From Faecalibacterium sp. UBA1360 (GTDB taxonomy: Bacteria; Bacillota; Clostridia; Oscillospirales; Ruminococcaceae): a stretch of DNA of 20,232 bases. Position numbers and translations under genes: made by a program. The DNA lies in contig DBRU01000045.1 in assembly GCA_002306375.1 (NCBI GenBank), forward strand, positions 21,078-41,309. Reading direction: 5' to 3'. Under the pieces are notes generated by a model. It was given only the letters and a program-made list of their open reading frames with translations, ran no database searches and had not been told where the DNA came from. This document shows positions 8,405 through 15,652 of the stretch, piece after piece (the stretch's first letter is position 1; each line of letters begins with the position of its first letter).

Positions 8405-8455
8405 CAAACGGCGCGGCTTTGCCCGCCCTGCGCGCCCCCGGCGCAAATAAATATT

Positions 8456-8469
8456 CCCCTGCGACAGGA
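8456..8469. promoter_or_regulatory. Second copy of the CCCCTG-YG-ACAGGA motif in the divergent region
   Basis: CCCCTGCGACAGGA differs at one position from the 14-base word in the sugar operon leader (4365-4378). Here it lies between the divergent MalY-type and surface-protein genes, next to an AT-rich block (AAATAAATATT) that is unusual for this DNA. It could be an operator for either gene. Evidence is limited to position and similarity. Confidence 0.3.
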
Positions 8470-8497
8470 AGCGCCAACTCCCGTGTCCCGGGCCCCC

Positions 8498-8503
8498 TAT
8501 AGT
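8498..8503 (+). promoter_or_regulatory. Possible -10 element of the surface protein gene
   Basis: TATAGT lies 67 bases before the start codon on the plus strand in the divergent gap. No convincing -35 is found at 17 bases, so the assignment is tentative. Confidence 0.3.
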
Positions 8504-8514
8504 GAAAAGGAGAC

Positions 8515-8555
8515 GCCGGCGCGCCGCGCCGGCTTGCAGCCGCCACAAGCGGCGG
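8515..8555 (+). promoter_or_regulatory. Two GC-rich hairpins in the leader of the surface protein gene
   Basis: Two stem-loops lie between the possible promoter and the ribosome site. The first is GCCGGCGC/GCGCCGGC (8515-8522 with 8526-8533, 3-base loop). The second is CCGCC/GGCGG (8540-8544 with 8551-8555). The second ends inside the purine-rich ribosome site (GGAGAGG, 8554-8560), so folding could limit translation. There is no T-tract, so they are not terminators. Confidence 0.45.
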
Positions 8556-8569
8556 AGAGGAAGCGTACC

Positions 8570-11500
8570 ATGAAGGACCGACTCATATCCACGCGCGCCG
8601 CGGCAGCAGCGCTGGCGGCGCTGCTGGTCTGGGGGGCGCCGGGCGCCGCCCTGGCCGGCCCCGCCACCCCCGAAAGCGCCGCCACCCCCGAGACTGCCCG
8701 GCCGGGAGCCGCCGCCCCGGCCCCGGACCCTGGGGAGGAAACGGCCGGCGACGGGACCGCCGCGCCCCTGGCGGCCGGGGATGTGGTCACCGACGCGGTG
8801 TCCCCCATCGGCACCACGATCAACCTGTTCGACTACTGGCTCACCACCCAGGACGCGCCCGACAACTATAACCCCACCCCCATCACCCAGGGCATCAACG
8901 CCGGGCACGAGCTGTGGTTCTGGCTGGCGCCCTACGGCAGCGGCATCAACGACTATACGGGGTCGGCCGCGCCCCGCACCGGCATGGTGGCCGATGTGCT
9001 GCAAAACGGCTACCCGCTGCTCAACCAGGGGGACCAGTCGCTGGATTATCTGTTCGACCCGTCCATCTCCACCCAGGGCAAGGCGTCCTACCCCAACGCC
9101 GGGGATCTTTTGCAGATCGATGCCGATGGGTACTATTACTACAATTGTACCCAGAACTTCGCCCAGTACGACAAGGCCACCGGCAACTTTATCCTGTACG
9201 ACGGCCCCGGGGTGCTGCCTTCGGGGGCCACCCAGACCGTGGGGCAGTTTTTCCCCTTCAATGACTATGCCCAGGTCAAGGACCTGTATGCCCGCAACGC
9301 GGCCATCAACCATTACTTCGGCCTGACCATGACCACCCGCTTCGTCCAGCAGCCCTACGGCACCGTGGACGGCACGCCGGGCGGCACCCAGGTGACCTAC
9401 CAGTTCACGGGGGACGACGACGTGTGGGTGTTCATCGACGACGTGCTGGTGGGGGACCTGGGGGGCATCCACGACGCGGCGTCCCTGGACATCAACTTCG
9501 CCACCGGGCGGGTCTCGGTCAACGGGCAGGCCAACGGCACGCTGCGGGACAAGTTCCTGGCCGCGGGCAAGACCTGGATAAACGGGTCCTCGCCCACCTT
9601 TGCGGACGACACTTATCACACCCTCAAGTTCTTTTACCTGGAACGGGGCAACGTGGACTCCAACATGATGCTCAAGTTCAACCTTGTCTCCATCCCCCAG
9701 AGCGACCTGCTCAAGGTGGACCAGATCGGCGACCCGGTACCCGGGGCCAGCTTTGACCTGTACTATGCCAGCGACGACTATACCCCCCAGACCCTGATCG
9801 CCACCGGCACCACCGGCGCGGACGGCACCTTTGTGTTCCAGAACCCCGACGGCACGCTGTTGAGCCTGAACAACCTGAAAAACGAGTACGGCGGCCCCGG
9901 CCAGACCGGCAAGTTCGTGCTCATCGAGACCGGCGTGCCCGCGGGTTACCGCTCGCCCGGGCCGGTGGAGCTGTATTTCCCGCCCGGGTACGACCAGCTG
10001 GCCACGCTGCTGTCCGCCAACCCCTGGGACACCGGCGCTTACGCCAGCCCCATGGTCACCGTGACTTTGCCCGACGCCCCCCGGGGCCTGGACGGGCAGA
10101 GCTTCGCAGCCGATTCGGGCGCCTACTTTGCGGTGGTGCTCAAACGGCAGAGCGCCTCGGGCACCGGGGCCAGCGACGACAGCGACTGGTACCCCGTCCA
10201 CGGCGACCCCATCGACGGCTGGACCGTGGAGACTTCCACCGACATGAACGCGGTGCTCACGGCCGCCAAGGCCAGCCCCTACCAGTTCTACCTGGACAGC
10301 AGCGGCGCCTACAAGGCCACCATCGAGAACCTGCCCGGGGACATCCTGACCTATTACGACGTGCTGGCCGCCAACGATGAGCTCACGGCGGACAACGCCC
10401 AGTACACGGTGGCCTTCTACCACACCACGGCCCCCACGCTGGCGGGGGCCGACGCCGCCAACACTGTGCGCCTGAACGCCGACATCGCCGACGGCCCCGG
10501 CGCTTTTGAGCGGGAATACGCCGTGCGCCTGTACGTGCCCGACATCAAGAATTATCTGTTCGTGCAGAAGCTGGCCCAGGACGGCGCCACCCCCCTGAAC
10601 GGGGCGCAGTTCGCCCTGTACACGGCGGACCAGGTGGAAAACGGCCAGCTCAAGCCCGGGGCCCAGCCCTTTGACACGGTGACCACCCGGGACCTGGACC
10701 CCCGGCAGGGGGACCCGATCCTGCTGGGCGGGGCGGGGACCTTCCCCAGCACCCGAAGCGAACTGCCCGACGGCACCTATTACCTCAAGGAGACCGCCGC
10801 CCCCGCCGGCTATGCCCCCAGCGACGACCTGGTAGAGGTCATTGTGGACGACACCGACGTGTACGCCGACGCGGGCGCCGCCACCGACGACGTGGACGTG
10901 CTGCGGGGCGTGGGCAAGATCGTGCGCAGCATGCTGCAATTCGCCGTGCCCGACGACATCAACGCCACCCTGACCGACATCAAGGCGGCTTTGTACACGG
11001 CCGGCAGCTACACCCCCGGCACCGGGGACGACTGGTCGGTGTGGACGGCCTCGGGCCAGCCCGCGGTGGCCCTGAGCTACGACGGCAGCACCCAGGTCCT
11101 GGAGTACGGGCCCACATACCCCGGCGAGCTGCCCTATTTTGTGGTCAACGCGGGGTGGTCCCGGTTGAAGATCACCCAGAACTATCCCATCGGGGACACG
11201 GCCCTCAAGACCGATCTGGGCAGCCAGGACCTGAGCCATCTGTTTGCCCGCACCACCATCGTGCAGGTCAAGGACCAGGCCACCCGCCTGGTCATCGAAA
11301 AGCTGGTCGCCGGGTCCATGGGGGACAAGACCTTGCCCTTTGCCTTTACGATCACGCTGCGCGACGCCGCCGGCGCGCCCCTGACCGGGGACATCGGCGG
11401 GCTGACCTTTGACGCCGAGGGCGTGGCCCACACCACGCTGGCCCACACCCAGCAGGTGGTTTTGCCCGACCTGCCGGCGGGCACGCAGTGCACGGTGACC

Positions 11501-11833
11501 GAATACCCGGCGGCGAACTACCACACCACCGTGCGGGTCAACGGCGCCGCGGCCGTGGAGCAAAACGAGGTCACGGTGACGGCGGCCGCGGGCTTGCAGA
11601 CGGTCTTGTTCATCAACCGCAGCACCCTGACCCCCACGCCCGCGCCCACCGCGTCGCCGGCCCCCGGCGGGACCGCCGCGCCGGAGCCCCAGGCGACCCC
11701 CACGCCGACCCCCGCTGCCGGGCTGCCCCCGGCCACCGGCGACGCGCTGCGCCCGGGACTGTGGCTGGGCCTTGGCGCGGCGGCGCTGGGAGCCCTGGGC
11801 TTTGTGATGCGGCGGCGAAGCAAACGAAAATAA
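8570..11833 (+). CDS. Fibro-slime domain, SpaA/Cna-B-type cell-wall-anchored surface protein
   Basis: This is a secreted adhesin or pilin-like protein of 1087 aa. It has a signal peptide (1-29, ending GAALA), an Ala/Pro/Thr/Glu-rich linker (30-80) and a fibro-slime domain (about 84-374) with the hallmark TGDDDVWVFIDDVLVGDLGG near 280-300 and YHTLKFFYLERG. A Cna-B/SpaA-like domain (380-470) contains KVDQIGDPVPGASFDLY. A second (about 661-765) contains NYLFVQKLAQDG and YYLKETAAPAGY, with the lysine and glutamate positions used for internal isopeptide bonds in this family. A further beta domain (905-1020) is DUF5979-like. A Thr/Pro linker follows, then LPPATGD (1052-1058), a hydrophobic segment and the basic tail RRRSKRK. 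The start has GGAGAGG upstream; longer frames reach into the neighbouring promoter. No sortase gene is in the window. The sorting signal carries an extra proline compared with LPATG. Confidence 0.88.
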   Translation: MKDRLISTRAAAAALAALLVWGAPGAALAGPATPESAATPETARPGAAAPAPDPGEETAGDGTAAPLAAGDVVTDAVSPIGTTINLFDYWLTTQDAPDNYNPTPITQGINAGHELWFWLAPYGSGINDYTGSAAPRTGMVADVLQNGYPLLNQGDQSLDYLFDPSISTQGKASYPNAGDLLQIDADGYYYYNCTQNFAQYDKATGNFILYDGPGVLPSGATQTVGQFFPFNDYAQVKDLYARNAAINHYFGLTMTTRFVQQPYGTVDGTPGGTQVTYQFTGDDDVWVFIDDVLVGDLGGIHDAASLDINFATGRVSVNGQANGTLRDKFLAAGKTWINGSSPTFADDTYHTLKFFYLERGNVDSNMMLKFNLVSIPQSDLLKVDQIGDPVPGASFDLYYASDDYTPQTLIATGTTGADGTFVFQNPDGTLLSLNNLKNEYGGPGQTGKFVLIETGVPAGYRSPGPVELYFPPGYDQLATLLSANPWDTGAYASPMVTVTLPDAPRGLDGQSFAADSGAYFAVVLKRQSASGTGASDDSDWYPVHGDPIDGWTVETSTDMNAVLTAAKASPYQFYLDSSGAYKATIENLPGDILTYYDVLAANDELTADNAQYTVAFYHTTAPTLAGADAANTVRLNADIADGPGAFEREYAVRLYVPDIKNYLFVQKLAQDGATPLNGAQFALYTADQVENGQLKPGAQPFDTVTTRDLDPRQGDPILLGGAGTFPSTRSELPDGTYYLKETAAPAGYAPSDDLVEVIVDDTDVYADAGAATDDVDVLRGVGKIVRSMLQFAVPDDINATLTDIKAALYTAGSYTPGTGDDWSVWTASGQPAVALSYDGSTQVLEYGPTYPGELPYFVVNAGWSRLKITQNYPIGDTALKTDLGSQDLSHLFARTTIVQVKDQATRLVIEKLVAGSMGDKTLPFAFTITLRDAAGAPLTGDIGGLTFDAEGVAHTTLAHTQQVVLPDLPAGTQCTVTEYPAANYHTTVRVNGAAAVEQNEVTVTAAAGLQTVLFINRSTLTPTPAPTASPAPGGTAAPEPQATPTPTPAAGLPPATGDALRPGLWLGLGAAALGALGFVMRRRSKRK

Positions 11834-11847
11834 GGCGTAAGAGTGCC

Positions 11848-11887
11848 AAAAAGGCCCCCGCCGTACCGAAAGGGACGGCGGGGGCCT
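11848..11887 (-). terminator. Terminator of the molybdenum hydroxylase operon (convergent region)
   Basis: A perfect 13-bp stem (11852-11864 with 11875-11887, 10-base loop) is followed on the minus strand by TTTTT. It lies 17 bases after the Mo-subunit stop codon. On the plus strand the stem follows the surface-protein stop by 18 bases but has no T-tract, so it would serve that gene less well. Confidence 0.85.
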
Positions 11888-11903
11888 GCGCTGTGTTTGG
11901 GGG

Positions 11904-14198
11904 TCAGTCCTGCCCGGGGGCGGACAGGGCGATGGCTTCGGGCAGGATGGGCAGTTCCCGGTGCCACACGCCGGTGGCCCGCATGATGGCATGGGCGATG
12001 GCGGGGGCCGGGGTGTTGATGACGATCTCGCCGATGGATTTGGCGCCAAAAGGCCCGGTGGGCTCGTAGCTGCTCTCAAACTCCACCCGCAGCTTGCCCA
12101 TGTCCAGCCGGGTGGGGATCTTGTACTGCATCAGGCTGGACTCGATGGGCCGGCCCGCGTCGTTGTAGGTCACGTTCTCGGTCAGGGTCATGCCGATGCC
12201 CTGCACCAGGCCGCCCTCGGTCTGCACCCGGGCCAGCGCCGGGTTGATGGGGGTGCCGCAGTCCACCACGGCGGCGTAGTCCAGCACCTTGACCTCGCCG
12301 GTCAGGCGGTCCAGCTCGATCTCGGCCATGCCCACCATGAAGGGCGGCGGCGAGATGGGGGAGGAATGGGTGGCCGTGGTCTGGGCCGCCACCTCGTTGC
12401 CGCACTGGGTGCGGTAGGCGATGTCGGCCAGCGGCACCGTGCGGCCGTCGGCGGCCCGCACGCAGCTGCCCGCAAAGGTCATTTCGGCGGCATCGCAGCC
12501 CAGCATCTCGGCCCCGATGGCGCACACCCGCGCCCGCAGGTCCAGGCAGGCCTTTTCCACGGCCTTGCCGGTGACGTAGGTGGTGGAGGAGGCATAGGAC
12601 CCCGAATCGTAGGGGGACACGTCGGTGTCCGCGCCAAAGACAGCCACGTTTTCCAGCGGGCAGTCCAGGCATTCGGCGGCCATCTGGGCCAGGATCGTAT
12701 CGCACCCGGTGCCCATGTCGGCCGCGCCGATGATCAGGTTGTAGGTGCCGTCCTCGCTGAGCTTGACGGTGGCTGAGCCCACATCCACGTTGGAGATGCA
12801 GGACCCCTGCATGGCCATGGCCACGCCGGCGGCCCTTACCTTGCCGTTGCCCATATCCCGCACGGGGTAGCGGTGCTCCCAGTCAAACAGCCGGCGGCAG
12901 TGCTCCATGCACCGGTCCAGGGCGCAGGCGTTGGCGGGCTCGCCGTAGTAGGCGGGCATGTTCATGCCTTCCCGCACCATGTTCTTGTCCCGCAGCTCGG
13001 TGGGGTCCATGCCGAGAGTCTCGGCCAGTTCGTTGACGATGGATTCCACCGCAAAGATGCCCTGGGTGGCGCCGTAGCCCCGGTAGGCCCCGGCGGCCTG
13101 CAAGTTGGTGTACACCACGTCGTAGGCAAAGCGGAAGGCCTCCAGACCGCCGGTGTACAGCGGGATGGATTTGTGCCCCGACAGCCCCACTGTGGTGGGC
13201 CCGTGCTCGCCGTAGGCCCCCGTGTTGGACAGGGTGTACAGGTCGAGCGCGCGGATGTGGCCGTTTTTGTCGGCGCCCAGGCGCACGCGCACCTGCATCT
13301 CGTGGCGGGGGGAGCCGGCGATCTGGCATTCCTCCCGGGTATAGACGAGTTTGGCCGGGCGGCCGGTCTTGAGGGTGACGAAGGCGGGGTAGACCTCGCA
13401 CACGGCGGTCTGCTTGGCGCCGAACCCGCCGCCGATGCGGGGCTTTTCCACCCGGATGCGGCTTTTGGGGATGCCCAGCGCCCGGGACAAAATGCGCCGG
13501 CAGTGGAAGACGATCTGGGTCGAGGAGATCACGTGCAGCCGCCCGTAGCGGTCCAGCTCGGTATAGGTGCGGAAGGTCTCCATCATGGCCTGCTGCACGG
13601 CCCGGGTGTGGTAGGTGCGGTCCAGGCAGATGTCGCAGTCGGCCAGCACGGCCTCCACGTCGCCGTCGCTTTCGCAGCCGCTGGCCACCAGGTTGCGGCG
13701 GTTGTCCCCGCCCACCTCGCAGGGCGGGAACCAGTCCTCCTCGGGGTGGACGAGGATGGGGTTGTCCTTGGCGGTGCGGAAATCCAGCACCGCGTCCAGC
13801 ACCTCGTATTCCACCTTGATCAGCTTCAGGGCCTTGGCGGCGGCTTTTTCGGTCTCGGCGGCCACGATGGCCACCGGGTCCCCGGCAAAGCGCAGGTGCC
13901 GGTCCAAAATCAGCCGGTCGTAGGGCGAGGGCTCGGGGTAGGTCTGCCCGGCGATGGCAAAGCGGGTGGCGGGCACATCCTGCCAGGTGTACACGTCCAC
14001 CACGCCGGGGACCTTTTTGGCGATGGCGGTATCGATGCTTTTCACGATGGCGTTGGGGTGGGGGCTGCGCAGCAGTCTGACCACCAGCGCCCCGGCGGGG
14101 GCGATGTCGTCGGTGTACACGGGCTTGCCCAGCAAAAGCTGCATCGAGTCCTTTTTGCGCACGGCCCGGCCCACGCACTTGGTATTCATTTCATTCAT
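11904..14198 (-). CDS. Xanthine dehydrogenase-family hydroxylase, molybdenum-cofactor subunit
   Basis: This is the catalytic large subunit (764 aa) of a heterotrimeric molybdenum hydroxylase, which inserts an oxygen atom from water into an aromatic heterocycle or aldehyde. Cofactor-binding motifs are GGGFGAKQ (256-263) and AYRGYGATQG (371-380). The catalytic glutamate is in GPFGAKSIGE (E724), the position conserved across the xanthine dehydrogenase/aldehyde oxidase family. The N-terminal hammerhead domain (LLLGKPVYTDD) is present. The start at 14198 has GGGAGG 6 bases upstream and overlaps the 2Fe-2S subunit stop by 8 bases; a second ATG three codons later is possible. Purines are the usual substrates of relatives, but nicotinate-type or other heterocycles are equally open. 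The nearby MobA/MocA-like gene fits a cytosine-dinucleotide form of the cofactor. Confidence 0.92.
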   Translation of the reverse strand: MNEMNTKCVGRAVRKKDSMQLLLGKPVYTDDIAPAGALVVRLLRSPHPNAIVKSIDTAIAKKVPGVVDVYTWQDVPATRFAIAGQTYPEPSPYDRLILDRHLRFAGDPVAIVAAETEKAAAKALKLIKVEYEVLDAVLDFRTAKDNPILVHPEEDWFPPCEVGGDNRRNLVASGCESDGDVEAVLADCDICLDRTYHTRAVQQAMMETFRTYTELDRYGRLHVISSTQIVFHCRRILSRALGIPKSRIRVEKPRIGGGFGAKQTAVCEVYPAFVTLKTGRPAKLVYTREECQIAGSPRHEMQVRVRLGADKNGHIRALDLYTLSNTGAYGEHGPTTVGLSGHKSIPLYTGGLEAFRFAYDVVYTNLQAAGAYRGYGATQGIFAVESIVNELAETLGMDPTELRDKNMVREGMNMPAYYGEPANACALDRCMEHCRRLFDWEHRYPVRDMGNGKVRAAGVAMAMQGSCISNVDVGSATVKLSEDGTYNLIIGAADMGTGCDTILAQMAAECLDCPLENVAVFGADTDVSPYDSGSYASSTTYVTGKAVEKACLDLRARVCAIGAEMLGCDAAEMTFAGSCVRAADGRTVPLADIAYRTQCGNEVAAQTTATHSSPISPPPFMVGMAEIELDRLTGEVKVLDYAAVVDCGTPINPALARVQTEGGLVQGIGMTLTENVTYNDAGRPIESSLMQYKIPTRLDMGKLRVEFESSYEPTGPFGAKSIGEIVINTPAPAIAHAIMRATGVWHRELPILPEAIALSAPGQD

Positions 14199-14658
14199 GG
14201 CGCGCCTCCCTGCGTGTGTCCAGATACCGGCGGATGCCCCGCAGCTGGCCCTCGTAGCCCGAGCAGCGGCACAGATTGCCCGAAAGATAGGCCCGGATCT
14301 CGTCGTCGGTGGGGTCGGGGTTCTCCCGCAGAAGGGCCACCGTGTTCATCACAAAGCCCGGGTTGCAAAAGCCGCACTGGTCGGCCCCCTCGTCGGCCAC
14401 AAAGGCCGCGAAGCCGGCGGCTTCCTCCTGCAGGCCTTCCAGCGTGGTGACCCTGCGCCCGGCGGCCCGCACAGCCAGCATCGAGCAGGACAATACGGGC
14501 AGGTCGTCCACAAAGACCGTGCACAGCCCGCAGTTGGAGGTCTCGCACCCGCATTTGACGCTGGTGCAGCCCTGGGCGCGCAAAAAGTCCAGCAGGGTGG
14601 TGTCGGGGTCCACCGACGCCGTCACCCCCCGGCCGTTGAGTTGCAGTTTGATCTCCAT
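14191..14658 (-). CDS. Xanthine dehydrogenase-family hydroxylase, [2Fe-2S] subunit
   Basis: This is the small electron-transfer subunit (155 aa, normal length), carrying two [2Fe-2S] clusters between the Mo and FAD subunits. The plant-ferredoxin-type cluster uses C38, C43, C46 and C58 in the stretch KCGCETSNCGLCTV followed by LPVLSC. The second cluster uses C95, C98, C130 and C132 in QCGFCNPG and NLCRCSGY. C36 is an additional cysteine directly before the first ligand, where many relatives have another residue. The ATG at 14658 follows the FAD-subunit stop by 3 bases, with GGAGGG as ribosome site. It overlaps the Mo-subunit start by 8 bases, so all three subunits should be translated together. 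Confidence 0.94.
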   Translation of the reverse strand: MEIKLQLNGRGVTASVDPDTTLLDFLRAQGCTSVKCGCETSNCGLCTVFVDDLPVLSCSMLAVRAAGRRVTTLEGLQEEAAGFAAFVADEGADQCGFCNPGFVMNTVALLRENPDPTDDEIRAYLSGNLCRCSGYEGQLRGIRRYLDTRREARHE

Positions 14659-14661
14659 GGT

Positions 14662-15456
14662 TCAGCCCTCCTTGTCGGCCAGTTCGTCCAGCAGCCGCCG
14701 GGTCAGCACCCGCACCAGATGGGTGCGGTATTCGGCGCTGCCCCGGGTGTTGGACCCGGTGGGCACCGTGGCGGCGGCGTATTCGGCAAAGGCGGCGGCG
14801 CTGTCGGCGGTGATGCCCTTTGCCAGCAGGCCCTGCTCGTCGTGCAGCACCAGGGCCTTGCCCGGGCGCGCGCCCACGGCCAGCTTTACCGTGCCGTTCA
14901 GCCGGGACGCCGCGCAGGTCAATACGGGGAAGTCGGTGCGGGCGATGCGCACCGACCGATAGGCCATGGGCCCGGGGGTCTTTTTCAGGATCACATGGGT
15001 CAGGATGTCCCGGTCGTAGGGCAGGGCGGCGAAGGCTTCCAGCGGCATGCGCCCGGCCTTGTACAGCTCCACCTCACAGTCGGCGGCCAGCAGCACGGTC
15101 AGCACGTCGGAAAAGCCGAACCGCCCCCACACGCTGCCCCCCACCGTGGCCATGTTGCGGAACTGCACGCCCACGATGTCCTTAAGGGCAGCCTCCACCG
15201 CGCCGCCGGTCAGCGCCGCGATGCCCCCGTGACGCTCCAGCCGGCGCAGGGGCGTCATGGCCCCGATGCGGTATTCGCCGTCGGTCTCCTCAATGGTGTC
15301 CAGCCCCAGGCCGGACAGGTCGATGGCGGTGCCCGCCGTGATGTCGGACTGGCGCAGCCACAGCATGCCGCCCAAAATATGGCTGCGGCGGTTGCGGTTC
15401 AGTTCAAAAGCCTGTTCCAGGCTTTCGGCCCGCACATAGTTCTGGATGCTCAGCAT
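14662..15456 (-). CDS. Xanthine dehydrogenase-family hydroxylase, FAD-binding subunit
   Basis: This is the medium subunit (264 aa), which binds FAD and passes electrons from the iron-sulfur clusters to an acceptor such as NAD. The second FAD motif is clear: NMATVGGSVWGRFGFSDVL (101-119), with the shape of NxATVGG...SD in the family. The first motif is divergent (ILGGMLWL, 27-34, where xanthine dehydrogenases often have AGGTDL), as in some clostridial members. No insert for an extra 4Fe-4S cluster is seen, arguing against 4-hydroxybenzoyl-CoA reductase. The ATG at 15456 has AAAGGAGA at good spacing. The longer frame to 15504 runs through a leader hairpin and is not used. It is first in its operon, divergent from the importer operon. 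Confidence 0.9.
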   Translation of the reverse strand: MLSIQNYVRAESLEQAFELNRNRRSHILGGMLWLRQSDITAGTAIDLSGLGLDTIEETDGEYRIGAMTPLRRLERHGGIAALTGGAVEAALKDIVGVQFRNMATVGGSVWGRFGFSDVLTVLLAADCEVELYKAGRMPLEAFAALPYDRDILTHVILKKTPGPMAYRSVRIARTDFPVLTCAASRLNGTVKLAVGARPGKALVLHDEQGLLAKGITADSAAAFAEYAAATVPTGSNTRGSAEYRTHLVRVLTRRLLDELADKEG

Positions 15457-15474
15457 CGAAGCATTTCTCCTTTG

Positions 15475-15531
15475 CGGCCCCGGCAGGGGCCGTGTTTTTG
15501 GCAAAAAGACGCGATTTCGCGCAGTTTTGCC
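15475..15531 (-). promoter_or_regulatory. Tandem hairpins in the leader of the molybdenum hydroxylase operon
   Basis: Two perfect stem-loops fill the leader. The distal one has nested stems: GGCAAAA/TTTTGCC (15500-15506 with 15525-15531) around CGCGA/TCGCG (15510-15514 with 15517-15521). The proximal one is CGGCCCC/GGGGCCG (15475-15481 with 15486-15492) and ends four bases before the AGGAG ribosome site. This suggests RNA-level control. The leader is too short and simple for the known Moco riboswitch motif. Confidence 0.5.
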
Positions 15532-15537
15532 ACTATA
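15532..15537 (-). promoter_or_regulatory. Probable -10 element of the molybdenum hydroxylase operon
   Basis: TATAGT on the minus strand lies about 76 bases before the FAD-subunit ATG, in an AT-rich stretch. The hexamer 17 bases upstream (CAAAAT) is a poor -35, which fits a promoter needing an activator. Overlapping alternatives (TATATA, TACCAT) exist. Confidence 0.45.
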
Positions 15538-15561
15538 TACTCTTATGGTATCACATTTTGA

Positions 15562-15590
15562 TTGAAACCGAAAGACGGATGTGCTACAAT
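15562..15590 (+). promoter_or_regulatory. Promoter of the importer/ModE operon
   Basis: TTGAAA (15562-15567) and TACAAT (15585-15590) are separated by 17 bases, and TGC directly before the -10 gives an extended -10. Transcription should start near 15597, inside the ModE-like palindrome. Confidence 0.82.
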
Positions 15591-15592
15591 CT

Positions 15593-15616
15593 CGTTATAG
15601 TTTTTCGAGTATAACG
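15593..15616. promoter_or_regulatory. ModE-type operator, CGTTAT-N12-ATAACG
   Basis: A perfect palindrome TCGTTATA-N10-TATAACGA (15592-15617) lies immediately after the -10 of the importer operon and covers the expected transcription start. Its 24-base CGTTAT-N12-ATAACG core has the spacing of the E. coli modA operator as I recall it. The operon it controls ends with a ModE-type DNA-binding protein gene, so autoregulated repression is the natural reading. It lies about 55 bases upstream of the divergent hydroxylase -10, so it could also affect that promoter. Confidence 0.8.
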
Positions 15617-15652
15617 AAAGACAAATACGACCCAAATGAGGAGAAATCGACC

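Noticed and set aside
8252..12079. Minus-strand open frame of 1275 codons opposite the surface protein gene
   Set aside because: Low-complexity Gly/Val/His/Gln translation without recognisable motifs, spanning two genes' ends and a terminator. The plus-strand protein has clear domains.
14662..15456. 4-hydroxybenzoyl-CoA reductase beta subunit
   Set aside because: The extra loop with four cysteines for a 4Fe-4S cluster is not present in the FAD subunit.
15457..15531. Moco riboswitch in the hydroxylase leader
   Set aside because: The leader is about 75 bases with two simple hairpins; the known Moco RNA motif is much longer with several stems, and I see no match.
12873..15561. Long plus-strand frames across the hydroxylase subunits
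   Set aside because: They lie opposite three genes with intact cofactor motifs and have no motif of their own.
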